Shown here: piece by piece, positions 1-8,171 of the stretch
How positions within the stretch are numbered: the first letter of the stretch is position 1
Layout: each line of letters starts with the position of its first letter
Origin: Zoogloea sp.
Lineage (GTDB): Bacteria; Pseudomonadota; Gammaproteobacteria; Burkholderiales; Rhodocyclaceae
NCBI RefSeq assembly: GCF_030157465.1
Contig: NZ_JAOAUU010000109.1
Location: 10,301 to 44,080 of the forward strand
Direction: 5' to 3'
Length of the DNA: 33,780 bases
Position numbers and translations under genes: made by a program
Notes under the pieces: generated by a model
What the model was told of the DNA's origin: nothing
The model's input: only the letters and a program-made list of their open reading frames with translations
Databases searched by the model: none

Positions 1-62
1 GCGCGGATCGCCTCGATGTCTTCAAGGCGGGTGAGGCGCAGGGCGAGATCGGCGGTTGGCAT
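1..62 (-). CDS. Start of a SnoaL/NTF2-like protein (partial, runs off window)
   Basis: An ATG at 62-60 lies one base beyond the TGA of the preceding minus-strand gene (TGAGATG arrangement) and opens a frame that continues off the left edge. The 20 visible residues begin MPTADLALRL and continue with RLEDIEAIR. That last stretch is typical of the first helix of SnoaL-like/NTF2-fold proteins, which often serve as small partner proteins in aromatic and steroid catabolism. It would be the fourth gene of the amidase-Rieske operon. The family call rests on about ten residues, so it is tentative. Confidence 0.5.
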   Translation of the reverse strand, partial: MPTADLALRLTRLEDIEAIR

Positions 63-63
63 C

Positions 64-408
64 TCAGGCCGCTACGGCGCCGTGGTCGGCCACGAAACGC
101 GCTTCGTCGAAGCTGTACGGAACCTTCGGATCGCCGCGGTAAAGCTCGATGTGCGGCGCCACTTCGGCCAGCGACAGGGCCAGGCAGAACAGGCGGTCGG
201 CATCGGGCGGGAGTTCGCCGAGCGGAAATTTATCCACGTAGGCGAGGATGTCCTCGAGGCGCGGCAGCATGGCGTCGTAAAAGGCGCGCAGCTCGCCGCG
301 GGACGAAGCGATGCGGCGCTGCTGACGGCCGTTCTGGGTGGGCAGGGCCCAGTTGGCGACCAGCGGCTCGAGGGATTCGAAGGATTTGGGCAGGGAGAGA
401 TCGGTCAT
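64..408 (-). CDS. Small conserved protein of unknown function following a Rieske oxygenase
   Basis: This 114-residue soluble protein has no signal peptide or membrane segment. It contains a helical central part with the run RAFYDAMLPRLEDILAYVDK and a C-terminal part ending in PKVPYSFDEARFV. I have a general memory of proteins of this kind next to Rieske oxygenase genes but know no function. The start is uncertain: ATG at 408, used here, or ATG at 423, which overlaps the TGA of the Rieske gene as ATGA and would add five residues (MRQTT). Neither has a clear Shine-Dalgarno sequence, so translational coupling to the upstream gene is likely. It could be a small accessory subunit of the oxygenase, but it does not resemble the usual beta subunit. 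Confidence 0.7.
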   Translation of the reverse strand: MTDLSLPKSFESLEPLVANWALPTQNGRQQRRIASSRGELRAFYDAMLPRLEDILAYVDKFPLGELPPDADRLFCLALSLAEVAPHIELYRGDPKVPYSFDEARFVADHGAVAA

Positions 409-419
409 GGTGGTCTGTC

Positions 420-1625
420 TCATTCGGCGTGCATGTAGGCTTCGAGGGCGTGGTAGCCGTGGCGGATCAGGACTTCGTCGTCCTGCAGGTGCATCACCGT
501 CTTGGCGCCGGATTCGAGGGCGGTCTGGGTGTCTTCCATCGTCGCGGTGTCTTCCAGCCAGGCGTTGCGCTGCAGGCACTGGGCGTGTTCGAGGGCCCAG
601 CGCTGGCTGTTGGTCTTGGCCGGGCGCACGTAGTACTTGCCTTCCCACAGGGTCTTGTTGTGGGCGACGGGCCAGAACTGGTGGGTAAACCAGATGCCTT
701 CGGAGATGTGCAGCAGCAGGTTGGGGAAGAGCACCGACAGCTCGAAGGAGAAGTCTTCGCGGCGATCGGGATTCACCGTCGGCGGCAGCATCGAGGTGCT
801 GCGCTTGGCGACCAGCGAGCCGGTGGCGAGGCTGTTGGCGATCTTTGCCACCGGCGTCGGCTCGGCGTTCAGCGACAGGCAGATCGCGGTGGTGCGGTGC
901 GGCCCGAACAGCTCGACGTTCTGCAGGCCCGACGAGAACACGTTGGGGAAGGAGCCGGCGTGGATGGTGGCCACGTGGTAGGCCTCGGCAAAGGCGTCGT
1001 GCGCCACCTTCCAGTTGCAGTCCAGGTAGGTGTGGTAGCTGAAGCACTGGCCCAGCTCGTCGTACGGAAAGCCGGCGAGGTGGGTGCCCATGCCGCCAAG
1101 AAATTCGGCCAGCGGCACGACGTTTTCGGACGGGTCGAGATTGACGAAGATGAAGCCTTCCCACACGTCGGTATGCACCGGGGTGAGGCCGTTCTTGTCC
1201 TTGTCGAAATCGGCGTGAAACTTGTTCTCTTCGGGCACCTGCACGATCTTGCCGCGGGCGTCATACACCCAGCCGTGGAAGCGGCAGGTGACGACCGCGG
1301 CCTTGTTGCGGCCGAAGGTTTCTTCGCCGGTTTCCACGATCACCTTGTTGCCGCGGTGGGAACAGGTGTTGTGAAAGCCGCTGATCTGGCCGTCCTTGCC
1401 GCGCATCAGGATCACCGAGGTCTTGGCAAAGGCCAGCTTCTTGACCTTGTAGTCACCGGGCTTGGCGATCTCCTCGATGCGGCCGACCTTCAACCAGCTC
1501 TTCAGGAAAACCTTCTTGCGCTCTTCTTCGTAGAACTCGGGGGAAATGCAGGGTTCGACCGGGATCGGGCCGGTGCCGAGATCCGGAAATTTCGCGGCCC
1601 ATTTCAGGTCGTTGGGGGCATTCAT
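420..1625 (-). CDS. Rieske [2Fe-2S] aromatic ring-hydroxylating oxygenase, alpha subunit
   Basis: The 401-residue protein is full length for the catalytic subunit of Rieske non-haem iron oxygenases, which use a reductase-supplied electron chain to hydroxylate or demethylate (hetero)aromatic and related substrates. The Rieske ligands are visible as C88-x-H90 and C114-x2-H117. The mononuclear iron site follows in the order D210, E214, H217, H222 within the NWKVAHDAFAEAYH region, with a probable carboxylate ligand D365 in MEDTQTALESG. The ATG at 1625 has AAGGAG about ten bases upstream. The gene lies 42 bp downstream of the amidase gene and overlaps or abuts the next gene, so one transcript is likely. 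No ferredoxin or reductase gene is visible in the window. The substrate cannot be told from sequence. Confidence 0.93.
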   Translation of the reverse strand: MNAPNDLKWAAKFPDLGTGPIPVEPCISPEFYEEERKKVFLKSWLKVGRIEEIAKPGDYKVKKLAFAKTSVILMRGKDGQISGFHNTCSHRGNKVIVETGEETFGRNKAAVVTCRFHGWVYDARGKIVQVPEENKFHADFDKDKNGLTPVHTDVWEGFIFVNLDPSENVVPLAEFLGGMGTHLAGFPYDELGQCFSYHTYLDCNWKVAHDAFAEAYHVATIHAGSFPNVFSSGLQNVELFGPHRTTAICLSLNAEPTPVAKIANSLATGSLVAKRSTSMLPPTVNPDRREDFSFELSVLFPNLLLHISEGIWFTHQFWPVAHNKTLWEGKYYVRPAKTNSQRWALEHAQCLQRNAWLEDTATMEDTQTALESGAKTVMHLQDDEVLIRHGYHALEAYMHAE

Positions 1626-1667
1626 GAGGTGTGCTCCTTATTTGTTGTGTGGTGTGGAACGGGGGCT

Positions 1668-2990
1668 TCAGTCAGTCTCGAGGCCGTACTGGGCGCGAAC
1701 GAGGTGGCCGATGCCGATACGATCGAGAATCGTCATCGGGCACTGGAAGGTGACGCGCACCACGCCCGGCAGGCGGCTGATCTCGATGGAGCCGGCGATG
1801 GTGGCGCGGTTGAGGATTTCCTCGGCCGACAGGCCGGTGACCTTCGCGGCGCGGTCGACGCCGTTGTGGGTGGCGTCGTTGAGGGTGCGGCCGCTGCCGA
1901 TGAAGGTGACCGGGCCGTTGTCCTCGATGAAGCTCTGGCCGAAGCGGGCGGCGAGGGCTTTCACGGCGCGGCGCTGTTCGCGGTTCATCGGGCGGGCCAT
2001 CGGCGGCAGGTCGTCGGGGCGCTGGAGCAGGATCGGGCCGTCGATGGTGAGGCCCTTGATCACGTTCACCTGGACTTCCGTGATGCCGGAAACATCCGTG
2101 GCGTGGCCGGCCACTTCGCCGTTGCCCTGCTGGGCGTGCATGTCGCCCATATACACGCCGGCGCCGGGCACCTTGACCGGACAGATCAGGATCGCCCCGG
2201 CCCGCACCGAGTTGGTGTCCATGTGGCCGTCGGTCTTGTGGCGTTCCAGCTCTTCCTGGCTCATCGCGTAGGCGTGGGGCGCATCGACCAGGAAGGCGCC
2301 AAAGTCGCCGGCATTGTGCGAATCCGGCAAATCCCGCGACGGCGTGGTGCCGATGTTGCCGAGAAAGGGCTGCATGTGCGCCGCGAGGCCGGCGATGTCG
2401 GCCCGGGCGAGGGACAGGATGGAATGCTGCTCGGAGTTGGCCGGCAGGCCCGAGTTGCCGCTGGCATCCAGCGCCAGGCGCTCGGCCACGGCCTTGTCGA
2501 CGGTGAGCGAAACCTGGTTGTCCTTGTCGAGGACGATGACGTAGCCGTTGGTGAAGCGGAAGGCATTCACCTCGGCGCCGCACACGTCGCAATGCACCGC
2601 GTCGTCGCCGATGCCCTCGATGTGGCTGGGCGGGCTCACCGTGCCGCAGCTCGGACACAGCTTGGCGACGAAGGGATCGCCGGTGTAGCGGCCATCGACA
2701 AACGACATCACGCCGGACGAAGTGGCCAGCGAGGTCACTTCCATGCGGCGGATAGTGATCGCCACGGCATCGCCGATTTCGGCGCCTTCCACGGCCACCG
2801 GCTGGGACACCTCATGGCCGCCCTGAAACTTGGGCGTGATCATCGGGCCCCAGCAGCCGGGAGGCGTGCCGACGCGGAGCGTGCCGCCGTCGGCCAGCGG
2901 CCCGAGCATCGGGTTGCCCGGCCCGACGATGCCGCGGGTGTAGGTGGAAACGACCACCTCTTGCTGTGCAGTTGTGCTTGTCTGGCTCAT
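1668..2990 (-). CDS. Acetamidase/formamidase family protein
   Basis: This 440-residue protein belongs to the FmdA/AmdA family, which hydrolyses formamide, acetamide or other short amides to the acid and ammonia. The family signature appears as GVYMGDMHAQQGNGE around residues 278-292, including the D283-x-H285 pair expected at the metal site, followed by the typical conserved C-terminal half. An unusual element is a paired-cysteine segment, C112-x2-C115 and C134-x2-C137, which looks like a small zinc ribbon inserted in the N-terminal half. The ATG at 2990 has AAGGAG eight to ten bases upstream. It is the first gene of the minus-strand operon with the Rieske oxygenase, so it may release ammonia from an N-containing intermediate. 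That role is inference. Confidence 0.88.
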   Translation of the reverse strand: MSQTSTTAQQEVVVSTYTRGIVGPGNPMLGPLADGGTLRVGTPPGCWGPMITPKFQGGHEVSQPVAVEGAEIGDAVAITIRRMEVTSLATSSGVMSFVDGRYTGDPFVAKLCPSCGTVSPPSHIEGIGDDAVHCDVCGAEVNAFRFTNGYVIVLDKDNQVSLTVDKAVAERLALDASGNSGLPANSEQHSILSLARADIAGLAAHMQPFLGNIGTTPSRDLPDSHNAGDFGAFLVDAPHAYAMSQEELERHKTDGHMDTNSVRAGAILICPVKVPGAGVYMGDMHAQQGNGEVAGHATDVSGITEVQVNVIKGLTIDGPILLQRPDDLPPMARPMNREQRRAVKALAARFGQSFIEDNGPVTFIGSGRTLNDATHNGVDRAAKVTGLSAEEILNRATIAGSIEISRLPGVVRVTFQCPMTILDRIGIGHLVRAQYGLETD

Positions 2991-3291
2991 GAAATCGACT
3001 CCTTGCTTGCAGGGCTGGGCTTACGCTTCCCGGACGCTGCGGGGTAGGCGGGTTCCCGCTTCGACCTGAAGCCTGTGGTTAATCTTTAAATTCAATTTAA
3101 ACTGTAATTTCATGTATTCGGACGCACCGCGGAGTGTTCCGGCAGCCTGTCCGGGAGGCCCGCCACATCCAGCGGGACCGTGCTGACAAGGCTATCGACG
3201 GGGGTTCGGGACGTAAATCGGGCGTCGCATCTAAGCGACTAGGTATAAATTCTTATCGGTCTTGGCAGGGGTGGCCCCCGGGGAAAATGAC
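2991..3291. other. Divergent intergenic region between the amidase operon and the histidine kinase
   Basis: About 300 bp without a credible gene. The part next to the amidase holds its Shine-Dalgarno sequence. The middle (about 3080-3115) is distinctly AT-rich and carries a perfect odd-length palindrome, listed separately. The part next to the kinase is GC-mixed. Promoters for both directions must lie here, but I could not identify convincing -35/-10 pairs. Confidence 0.6.
3085..3101. promoter_or_regulatory. Perfect 17-bp palindrome, candidate operator
   Basis: The sequence TTTAAATTCAATTTAAA reads the same on both strands apart from its central base at 3093. It lies about 95 bp upstream of the amidase start and 190 bp upstream of the kinase start, in the only AT-rich patch of the divergent region. 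That position and symmetry suit a dimeric regulator, most simply the FixJ-type protein encoded at 4778-5419. Which protein binds is not shown by sequence. Confidence 0.45.
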
Positions 3292-4797
3292 ATGCACGTG
3301 GCGACGAACTACAAGGACGTCTTCGATCACGCCAACGACGCGATCTTCATCCACGACGAGCTGACCGGCGCCATCCTCGACGCCAACCGGATGGCATCCA
3401 ACCTGACCGGCTTTAGCGTGGAACAACTGCGCCAGATGCGGGTGGGCGACATCAGCGCACGGCATCGCGGCTGCGACGACAGCGGCGCGGTGGCCTGGCT
3501 GCAACGCGCCATCCACGAAGGCCCGCAGCTCTTCGAATGGTGGCTGTGCCGGCCCGACGGCAGCGACGTGCCCATCGAGGTCAACCTCAAGCACATCATT
3601 TCCGACGGCAATCCGCGGGTGATCTCGCTGGTGCGCGACATCCGGGAACGCAAGGAAGCCGAGCAGCGCCTGGTGGCCCGCGAGGCCCATTACCGGCGCC
3701 TGATCGGCAGCATCAGCGACGGCATCGCCATCCTCGACCGCATGGGTCACGTGCGCTGGGTCGGCCCGTCGATCCGCCAGGTGCTCGGCTTTCGCGAGCG
3801 CGAGGTACGCGGCCACAGCGCCTTCCGGCGCATGCACCACGACGACGCCAACCGCCTGGCCACCCAGATCGAAGCCCTGGCCTGCAACGACGGCAGCGTG
3901 TTCGCCCTCGATTACCGCATCCAGCACCGGGACGGCAGCTGGCGCAACCACGAGGGCAGCTGCGTCAATCTGCTCCACGACCCCTGCGTGAATGGCCTGC
4001 TGGTCACCTTTCGCGACGTGACCAGCCGCCTCGAGGCCGAAGGCCGGGTCCGCCAGCGCGACCTGGAACTCAGCCACATGGCGCGCCTTTCAACCACCGG
4101 CGAAATGGCCTCGGCGCTGGCCCACGAGCTGAACCAGCCCTTCTTCGCGATCATGAATTTCGTCGGCGGGGCGATCCGCCGGGAGGCGGCCGGACGGCTT
4201 GGCAGCGATTCACTCCGCGAGGTGCTCGAAAACACCCGCGTCCAGGCCGAGCGCGCCGGCCGCATCATCCGGACAGTGCGCAACTTCACGCGAAAAAGCG
4301 GCTATCACCGGGAAACCGTGGATATCCGCACCATCGTCGAGGAAATCGCCCCTTTCATCGAGATCGAGGCGCGCGCCCGGCGTATTTCGGTGCGCTACCG
4401 CCTGCTGCGCGAGGCGGCGCTGGTGGATTGCGACTGGGTGCTGATCGAGCAGGTCATCTCCAACATTGCCCGCAACGGCATCGAGGCGATGGTCGACACC
4501 CCGGCCGAGCACCGCCAGCTCACCATCTCCACCCACCTCACCGCCGCCGGCACCCTCAACGTATCGATCGAAGACCGCGGCCACGGCCTGCCGCAGGCCA
4601 ACCCGGACCGCCTGTTCGACGCCTTCTTCACCACCAAGAAAGAGGGCCTGGGCATCGGCCTTTCGTTGTGCCGCTCGATTGTCGACTCCCACGGCGGCCA
4701 CCTGTGGGCCACCCGCGGCAGCAACGGTGGCGCCAAATTCCATTTCAGCCTGCCACTGGCAACAGGAGAAACCGGCCATGCCGAACCGATCCGCTAA
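3292..4797 (+). CDS. PAS-domain sensor histidine kinase (FixL-like)
   Basis: From the ATG at 3292 the protein has 501 residues and no membrane segment, so it should be a cytoplasmic sensor. Two PAS domains occupy roughly residues 5-120 and 130-250. The dimerisation/phosphoacceptor helix follows, with H278 in ALAHELNQPF. The ATPase domain shows the N-box NIARNGIEAM (N391 region), the G1 box DRGHGL (D428) and the F/G2 region FDAFFTTKKEGLGIGLSLC at 443-460. This is the FixL-type HWE-free HisKA arrangement. No haem-ligating histidine was assigned, so the ligand is unknown. A TTG at 3262 could extend it by ten residues, but the ATG has a GGGGAA ribosome site at good spacing. It overlaps the regulator gene by 20 bp, which indicates coupled translation. 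Confidence 0.92.
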   Translation: MHVATNYKDVFDHANDAIFIHDELTGAILDANRMASNLTGFSVEQLRQMRVGDISARHRGCDDSGAVAWLQRAIHEGPQLFEWWLCRPDGSDVPIEVNLKHIISDGNPRVISLVRDIRERKEAEQRLVAREAHYRRLIGSISDGIAILDRMGHVRWVGPSIRQVLGFREREVRGHSAFRRMHHDDANRLATQIEALACNDGSVFALDYRIQHRDGSWRNHEGSCVNLLHDPCVNGLLVTFRDVTSRLEAEGRVRQRDLELSHMARLSTTGEMASALAHELNQPFFAIMNFVGGAIRREAAGRLGSDSLREVLENTRVQAERAGRIIRTVRNFTRKSGYHRETVDIRTIVEEIAPFIEIEARARRISVRYRLLREAALVDCDWVLIEQVISNIARNGIEAMVDTPAEHRQLTISTHLTAAGTLNVSIEDRGHGLPQANPDRLFDAFFTTKKEGLGIGLSLCRSIVDSHGGHLWATRGSNGGAKFHFSLPLATGETGHAEPIR

Positions 4798-5419
4798 GCC
4801 CGCGACCACGCCAACCGTGTTTGTCGTGGACGACGACGACGGGGTGCGCGAATCCCTGCGCTGGCTGCTCGAATCCGTCGGCCACCCGGTGCGCGTATTT
4901 CGCAACGGGCGCGAATTCCTCGACGGCTACGACCCGGAGCAACCGGGCTGTCTGCTGCTGGACGTGCGCATGCCGCTGATGGGCGGCTTCGAGCTGCAGG
5001 AAGTGCTGCGCATCGACAACCCGGCACTGCCCATCCTGTTTCTCACCGGCCACGGCAGCATTCCCATGTCGGTGCGGGCGATGCGCAACGGCGCGTTCGA
5101 CTTCATCGAAAAACCCTTCTCGGACCAGGCCTTGCTCGACCGTGTCCAGGACGCCGCCAACAAGGCCGCCGAACTCTACCGCTTGCAACGCCACAGCCGC
5201 TCCATCAGCCAGCTGCTGGCGCTGCTCTCGCCCCGCGAGCGCGAAGTGCTCGAACTGCTGATCGACGGCCTGTCGAGCCGCGAGATCGGCGAAGAGCTGG
5301 GCATCAGCAAAAAAACGGTGGACGTGCACCGCGGCCACATCCGCGAAAAGCTCGGCATCGGCTCGGTGGCCGAACTGGTGCGGCTGGTGCTCAACAACCC
5401 CCACGGCGACGCACGCTAG
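4778..5419 (+). CDS. FixJ/NarL-type response regulator
   Basis: This 213-residue regulator has an N-terminal receiver domain with the acidic pair D19/D20, phosphoacceptor D62 (LLLDVRMP), T90 (FLTGHGS) and K112 (IEKPF). Its C-terminal LuxR-type helix-turn-helix reads LSPREREVLELLIDGLSSRE onward to about residue 203. Together these define a DNA-binding partner for the kinase encoded immediately upstream. The ATG at 4778 is preceded by AGGAGA at eight bases, inside the end of the kinase gene. The pair faces away from the amidase-Rieske operon, so control of that operon in response to the pathway substrate is the simplest reading, but it is inferred from position only. Confidence 0.93.
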   Translation: MPNRSAKPATTPTVFVVDDDDGVRESLRWLLESVGHPVRVFRNGREFLDGYDPEQPGCLLLDVRMPLMGGFELQEVLRIDNPALPILFLTGHGSIPMSVRAMRNGAFDFIEKPFSDQALLDRVQDAANKAAELYRLQRHSRSISQLLALLSPREREVLELLIDGLSSREIGEELGISKKTVDVHRGHIREKLGIGSVAELVRLVLNNPHGDAR

Positions 5420-5440
5420 GGCGCCGATCCGCAGTTTGAA

Positions 5441-6328
5441 TCAGGGTTCGGGCTGGCTCTGCACCCGCAGGATGCAGGCGCCGAACAGGAAGATCTGGGC
5501 CGACCAGTAGATCCACACCAGGATCGCCGCCAGCGAACCCGCCGCACCATAGGCCGAGGCCACGCCGGTGCTGGCCAGATAGGCGGCGATGAGGTAGCGG
5601 CCCACCGCAAAAAGGGCCGTGATCACCGCCGCCGCGGGCAGTGCGGCGCGCCAGCCGATGCCTTTTTCCGGTGCCAGCCGGGCCAGCAAAATCGAGAACA
5701 GCACGGCGCTGGTGGCATTGACGAAAACCAGATCCGACAGCCCGCCAATCACCCCCAGCCACGCCTGGCCTTCGCCCAGCCAGGCGATCGCCGCCGTCAC
5801 GGCCGCTTCGACCAGCATCGTCACCGCCAGCAAAAACCCGATGCCGAGGGCCAGCCCGAGCCCGTTGAGGCGGCCCAGGATCAGGCCTCTGGCCGTGGTG
5901 GGGGTTTTTTCAACAGCCCAGATGGCGTCAAGCGCCGCCTGCAGTTCGAGAAAAACCGCGCTGGCGCCCACCACCGTGGTGCCCACCGCGATCCACGCGG
6001 CAAGGCCCGGACCCCGCGCCCGGGCCAGCGCCGAATCGGCCAGGGCCTTCATCGAACGGGCCTCGTTTTCGCCCACCATGCGCAGCAGGTAATCATAGAT
6101 GGCCGCCTGCGCTTCGGACGTGCCCAGCACCAGGGCAACGCCGGCAGTGATCACCACCAGCAGCGGGGCCAGCGAAAACATCGTGTAGAAAGCCAGCGCG
6201 GCGCCGTGACGCGGGGCGCTGCGGTCGAGGAACAGCCGGGCCGCCGGGAGCAGGCTGGCGCCCAGATGGCTGAAACCCGCGTGAAGGGCCGTCTTGTTCG
6301 GCGGCTTTGGCAAAGATTCTGCTGACAT
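5441..6328 (-). CDS. YihY/UPF0761 family inner-membrane protein
   Basis: The protein of about 295 residues has the six-helix pattern of the YihY (formerly 'ribonuclease BN') family. Its diagnostic first segment is HGAALAFYTMFSLAPLLVV, and the protein ends in a hydrophobic helix with VWIYWSAQIFLFGACI. The old ribonuclease name is a misassignment in the literature, and the true function of the family is unknown. The ATG at 6328 is used because family homology begins shortly after it. An in-frame ATG at 6358 would add ten residues and has a GGAGG upstream at rather long spacing. It converges on the response regulator gene with only 21 bp between them, and no terminator is evident there. Confidence 0.85.
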   Translation of the reverse strand: MSAESLPKPPNKTALHAGFSHLGASLLPAARLFLDRSAPRHGAALAFYTMFSLAPLLVVITAGVALVLGTSEAQAAIYDYLLRMVGENEARSMKALADSALARARGPGLAAWIAVGTTVVGASAVFLELQAALDAIWAVEKTPTTARGLILGRLNGLGLALGIGFLLAVTMLVEAAVTAAIAWLGEGQAWLGVIGGLSDLVFVNATSAVLFSILLARLAPEKGIGWRAALPAAAVITALFAVGRYLIAAYLASTGVASAYGAAGSLAAILVWIYWSAQIFLFGACILRVQSQPEP

Positions 6329-6396
6329 GGCGGCGGGGCTTCGGGAGGAAGACCCCATTCTGACCCGCCACCCCTCCGAAAGACAGCCCCGCGTGC

Positions 6397-7218
6397 TCAG
6401 GCCAGGCGCCGGCGCAGGAATTCCGAAAGCGCGTCGGCGGCCAGCACCAGTACCAGAAAGGTGGCGAGAATGCTGGCCGCTTCGCCGCCGTTGAGCATTT
6501 TCATGGACTGGTCCATCAGCTGGCCAAGGCCGCCGGCCCCCACGAAGCCCATCACCACCGACGCGCGCACCGCGCATTCCCAGCGATAGACGGTGTAGGA
6601 CACGAGTTCCTGCGCGGCGTTGGGCAACAATCCGTAAAACAGAGCGGCCAGACGGCCACTGCCGGCTTCAAGCAGGCAACGCGCCGGACGGGCGTCGCTG
6701 GATTCGAGGATTTCGCCATACACCTTGCCGAGCATGCCGCCGTAGGTGATGCCCAGCGCCAGCACGCCGGCCGCTGCGCCAAGGCCGAAGATGCGCACGA
6801 AGAGCAGCGCCCACACCAGCTCCGGCACGCCGCGCAGCACCGCCAGCACGCCGCGGGCAGCGATGCGCAGCAGCTGTCCAGGCCAGCCGCCCCGCCCCGG
6901 CCCGAGGCGCGAAATCGACAGGCTGCGGGTGAGCACCAGCCCCAGCGGCACCGCCAGCAACACCGCCAGCGCAATGCCGGCGGTGGCCATCGCCAGGGTT
7001 TCCACGGTGGCCCTGGCGAGCAGGGCGAGAAAATCCGGCGCGGTTTCGGGCGGCAAGAAGCCACCGACGAAATGGCCCATCGCGGTGAGGTTGTTCGCCT
7101 CGAACAGCGCCGCCGGCTTGAACTGCGCCAGTTGCAAGAGCGGCCACAGCACCAGCAGCGCGGCCAGGGTCCAGCCGAGGCGGGGCAGGGTGGCAGGGTC
7201 GCGGGCAGGCACGCTCAT
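6397..7218 (-). CDS. phnE: PhnE-like ABC transporter permease
   Basis: This 273-residue integral membrane protein is the permease of a phosphonate/phosphite-type (PhnE) importer. Hydrophobic helices are spread along its length. The cytoplasmic EAA loop region is recognisable around [20 protein letters not shown], followed by the conserved [14 protein letters not shown] segment. Its ATG overlaps the stop of the ATPase gene by four bases (ATGA), so the two are translationally coupled. No C-P lyase or phosphonatase gene is nearby, so the substrate should not be taken as phosphonate on the name alone. Confidence 0.87.
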   Translation of the reverse strand: MSVPARDPATLPRLGWTLAALLVLWPLLQLAQFKPAALFEANNLTAMGHFVGGFLPPETAPDFLALLARATVETLAMATAGIALAVLLAVPLGLVLTRSLSISRLGPGRGGWPGQLLRIAARGVLAVLRGVPELVWALLFVRIFGLGAAAGVLALGITYGGMLGKVYGEILESSDARPARCLLEAGSGRLAALFYGLLPNAAQELVSYTVYRWECAVRASVVMGFVGAGGLGQLMDQSMKMLNGGEAASILATFLVLVLAADALSEFLRRRLA

Positions 7219-8045
7219 GCGCAGCGCAGCGGCGACAGCCCGACAGCAGGCCCTGCATCAGACCCGATGCCGCCGGCCGAGGGCAGGCCGCCTTCGGATG
7301 CGTAAAGTTCGCGCAGCAAGGCTTCGGTCACCTCGGCAGCCGGCAGGTCGAACAGGATGGCGCCGTCCTTCACGCCCACGACGCGCGCAAAGTGGCGCAG
7401 GGCAAGATCCACCGCGTGCAGGCTGGCCACCAGCGTCACGCCGCGGCGCAGGGCTTCTTCGTTGAGCAAGGCCACGGTGAGTTCGGAGAGCGCCGGGTCC
7501 ATCGCCGAAACCGGTTCGTCGGCGAGCAGCAGATCCGGCTGCTGGTAGAGCACCCTGGCCAGCGCAACCCGCTGCAGCTGCCCGCCAGAGAGACGGTCAC
7601 AGCGCTCGAACAGACGCTCGGCCAGATCGAGCCGGGCGAGTTCGCGGCGGGCCCCTTCCGGGTCGGCCGGCACCACCAGCGAAACCAGCGATTTCCACAG
7701 CGGCCACTGGCCCAGGCGACCCGCCAGCACGGCCGTCACCACCCGCTGGCGCGGCGGAATCGGCGCCGCCTGATGCACCAGCCCGATGCGCGCGCGGAGT
7801 GCCCTCAGCGCACGGGGCGACCCACCCCAGGGGTCGGCCCCAAGCAGGTTTACCCGCCCTTCGCCCGGCTTGAGCGACGCGGCGAGCACCTGCAGCAGCG
7901 TGGTCTTGCCGGCACCCGACGCACCGATCAACGCCACCCGCTCACCGGGCGCCACGCTCAGCGTGATGCCGCGCAACGCGCGGTAGCCATTGGCGTGGGT
8001 GAAGCCGACGCCATCGAGGGAAAAACCCATGCCTGAAATTTTCAT
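7215..8045 (-). CDS. phnC: PhnC-like ABC transporter ATP-binding protein
   Basis: The 276-residue ATPase has the Walker A motif GASGAGKTT, the ABC signature [15 protein letters not shown], the Walker B motif [12 protein letters not shown] and the switch histidine in [10 protein letters not shown]. It matches the PhnC type that powers uptake of oxyanions such as phosphonate or phosphite. The start at 8045 (MKIS) could alternatively be the internal Met six residues on. It sits between the binding-protein gene and the permease gene, but a 96-bp palindromic element separates it from the binding-protein gene, which may set different expression levels for the two parts of the operon. Confidence 0.9.
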   Translation of the reverse strand: MKISGMGFSLDGVGFTHANGYRALRGITLSVAPGERVALIGASGAGKTTLLQVLAASLKPGEGRVNLLGADPWGGSPRALRALRARIGLVHQAAPIPPRQRVVTAVLAGRLGQWPLWKSLVSLVVPADPEGARRELARLDLAERLFERCDRLSGGQLQRVALARVLYQQPDLLLADEPVSAMDPALSELTVALLNEEALRRGVTLVASLHAVDLALRHFARVVGVKDGAILFDLPAAEVTEALLRELYASEGGLPSAGGIGSDAGPAVGLSPLRCA

Positions 8046-8059
8046 AAAGACACAGGAAC

Positions 8060-8155
8060 CGTAGAGCCGTAGGTCGGGTTAGCCCGCAGGGCGTAACCCG
8101 ACATCGGCGGAATGCTGTCGGGTTACGCTGGGCTAACCCGACCTACGACTCTGCG
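8060..8155. repeat. REP/BIME-like double palindromic element
   Basis: Two inverted copies of a roughly 40-base unit face each other (8060-8103 and 8116-8155) around a short spacer. Each unit is itself a hairpin: a GTCGGGTTA arm pairs with TAACCCGAC across a GC-rich loop. The left copy has a few extra bases in its loop. Units built on 'taggtcgggtta...taacccgac' are familiar as dispersed extragenic palindromes in many GC-rich proteobacteria. Here the element lies between the binding-protein and ATPase genes of one operon, where its transcript could protect or attenuate the mRNA. Confidence 0.85.
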
Positions 8156-8171
8156 ATTCCTGGGGTTCGGC

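Noticed and set aside
429-3047. Long open frame of 872 codons on the plus strand
   Set aside because: It lies opposite the amidase and Rieske genes, which have clear family motifs and ribosome sites. The protein has the His/Gly/Val-rich make-up of an antisense shadow in GC-rich DNA.
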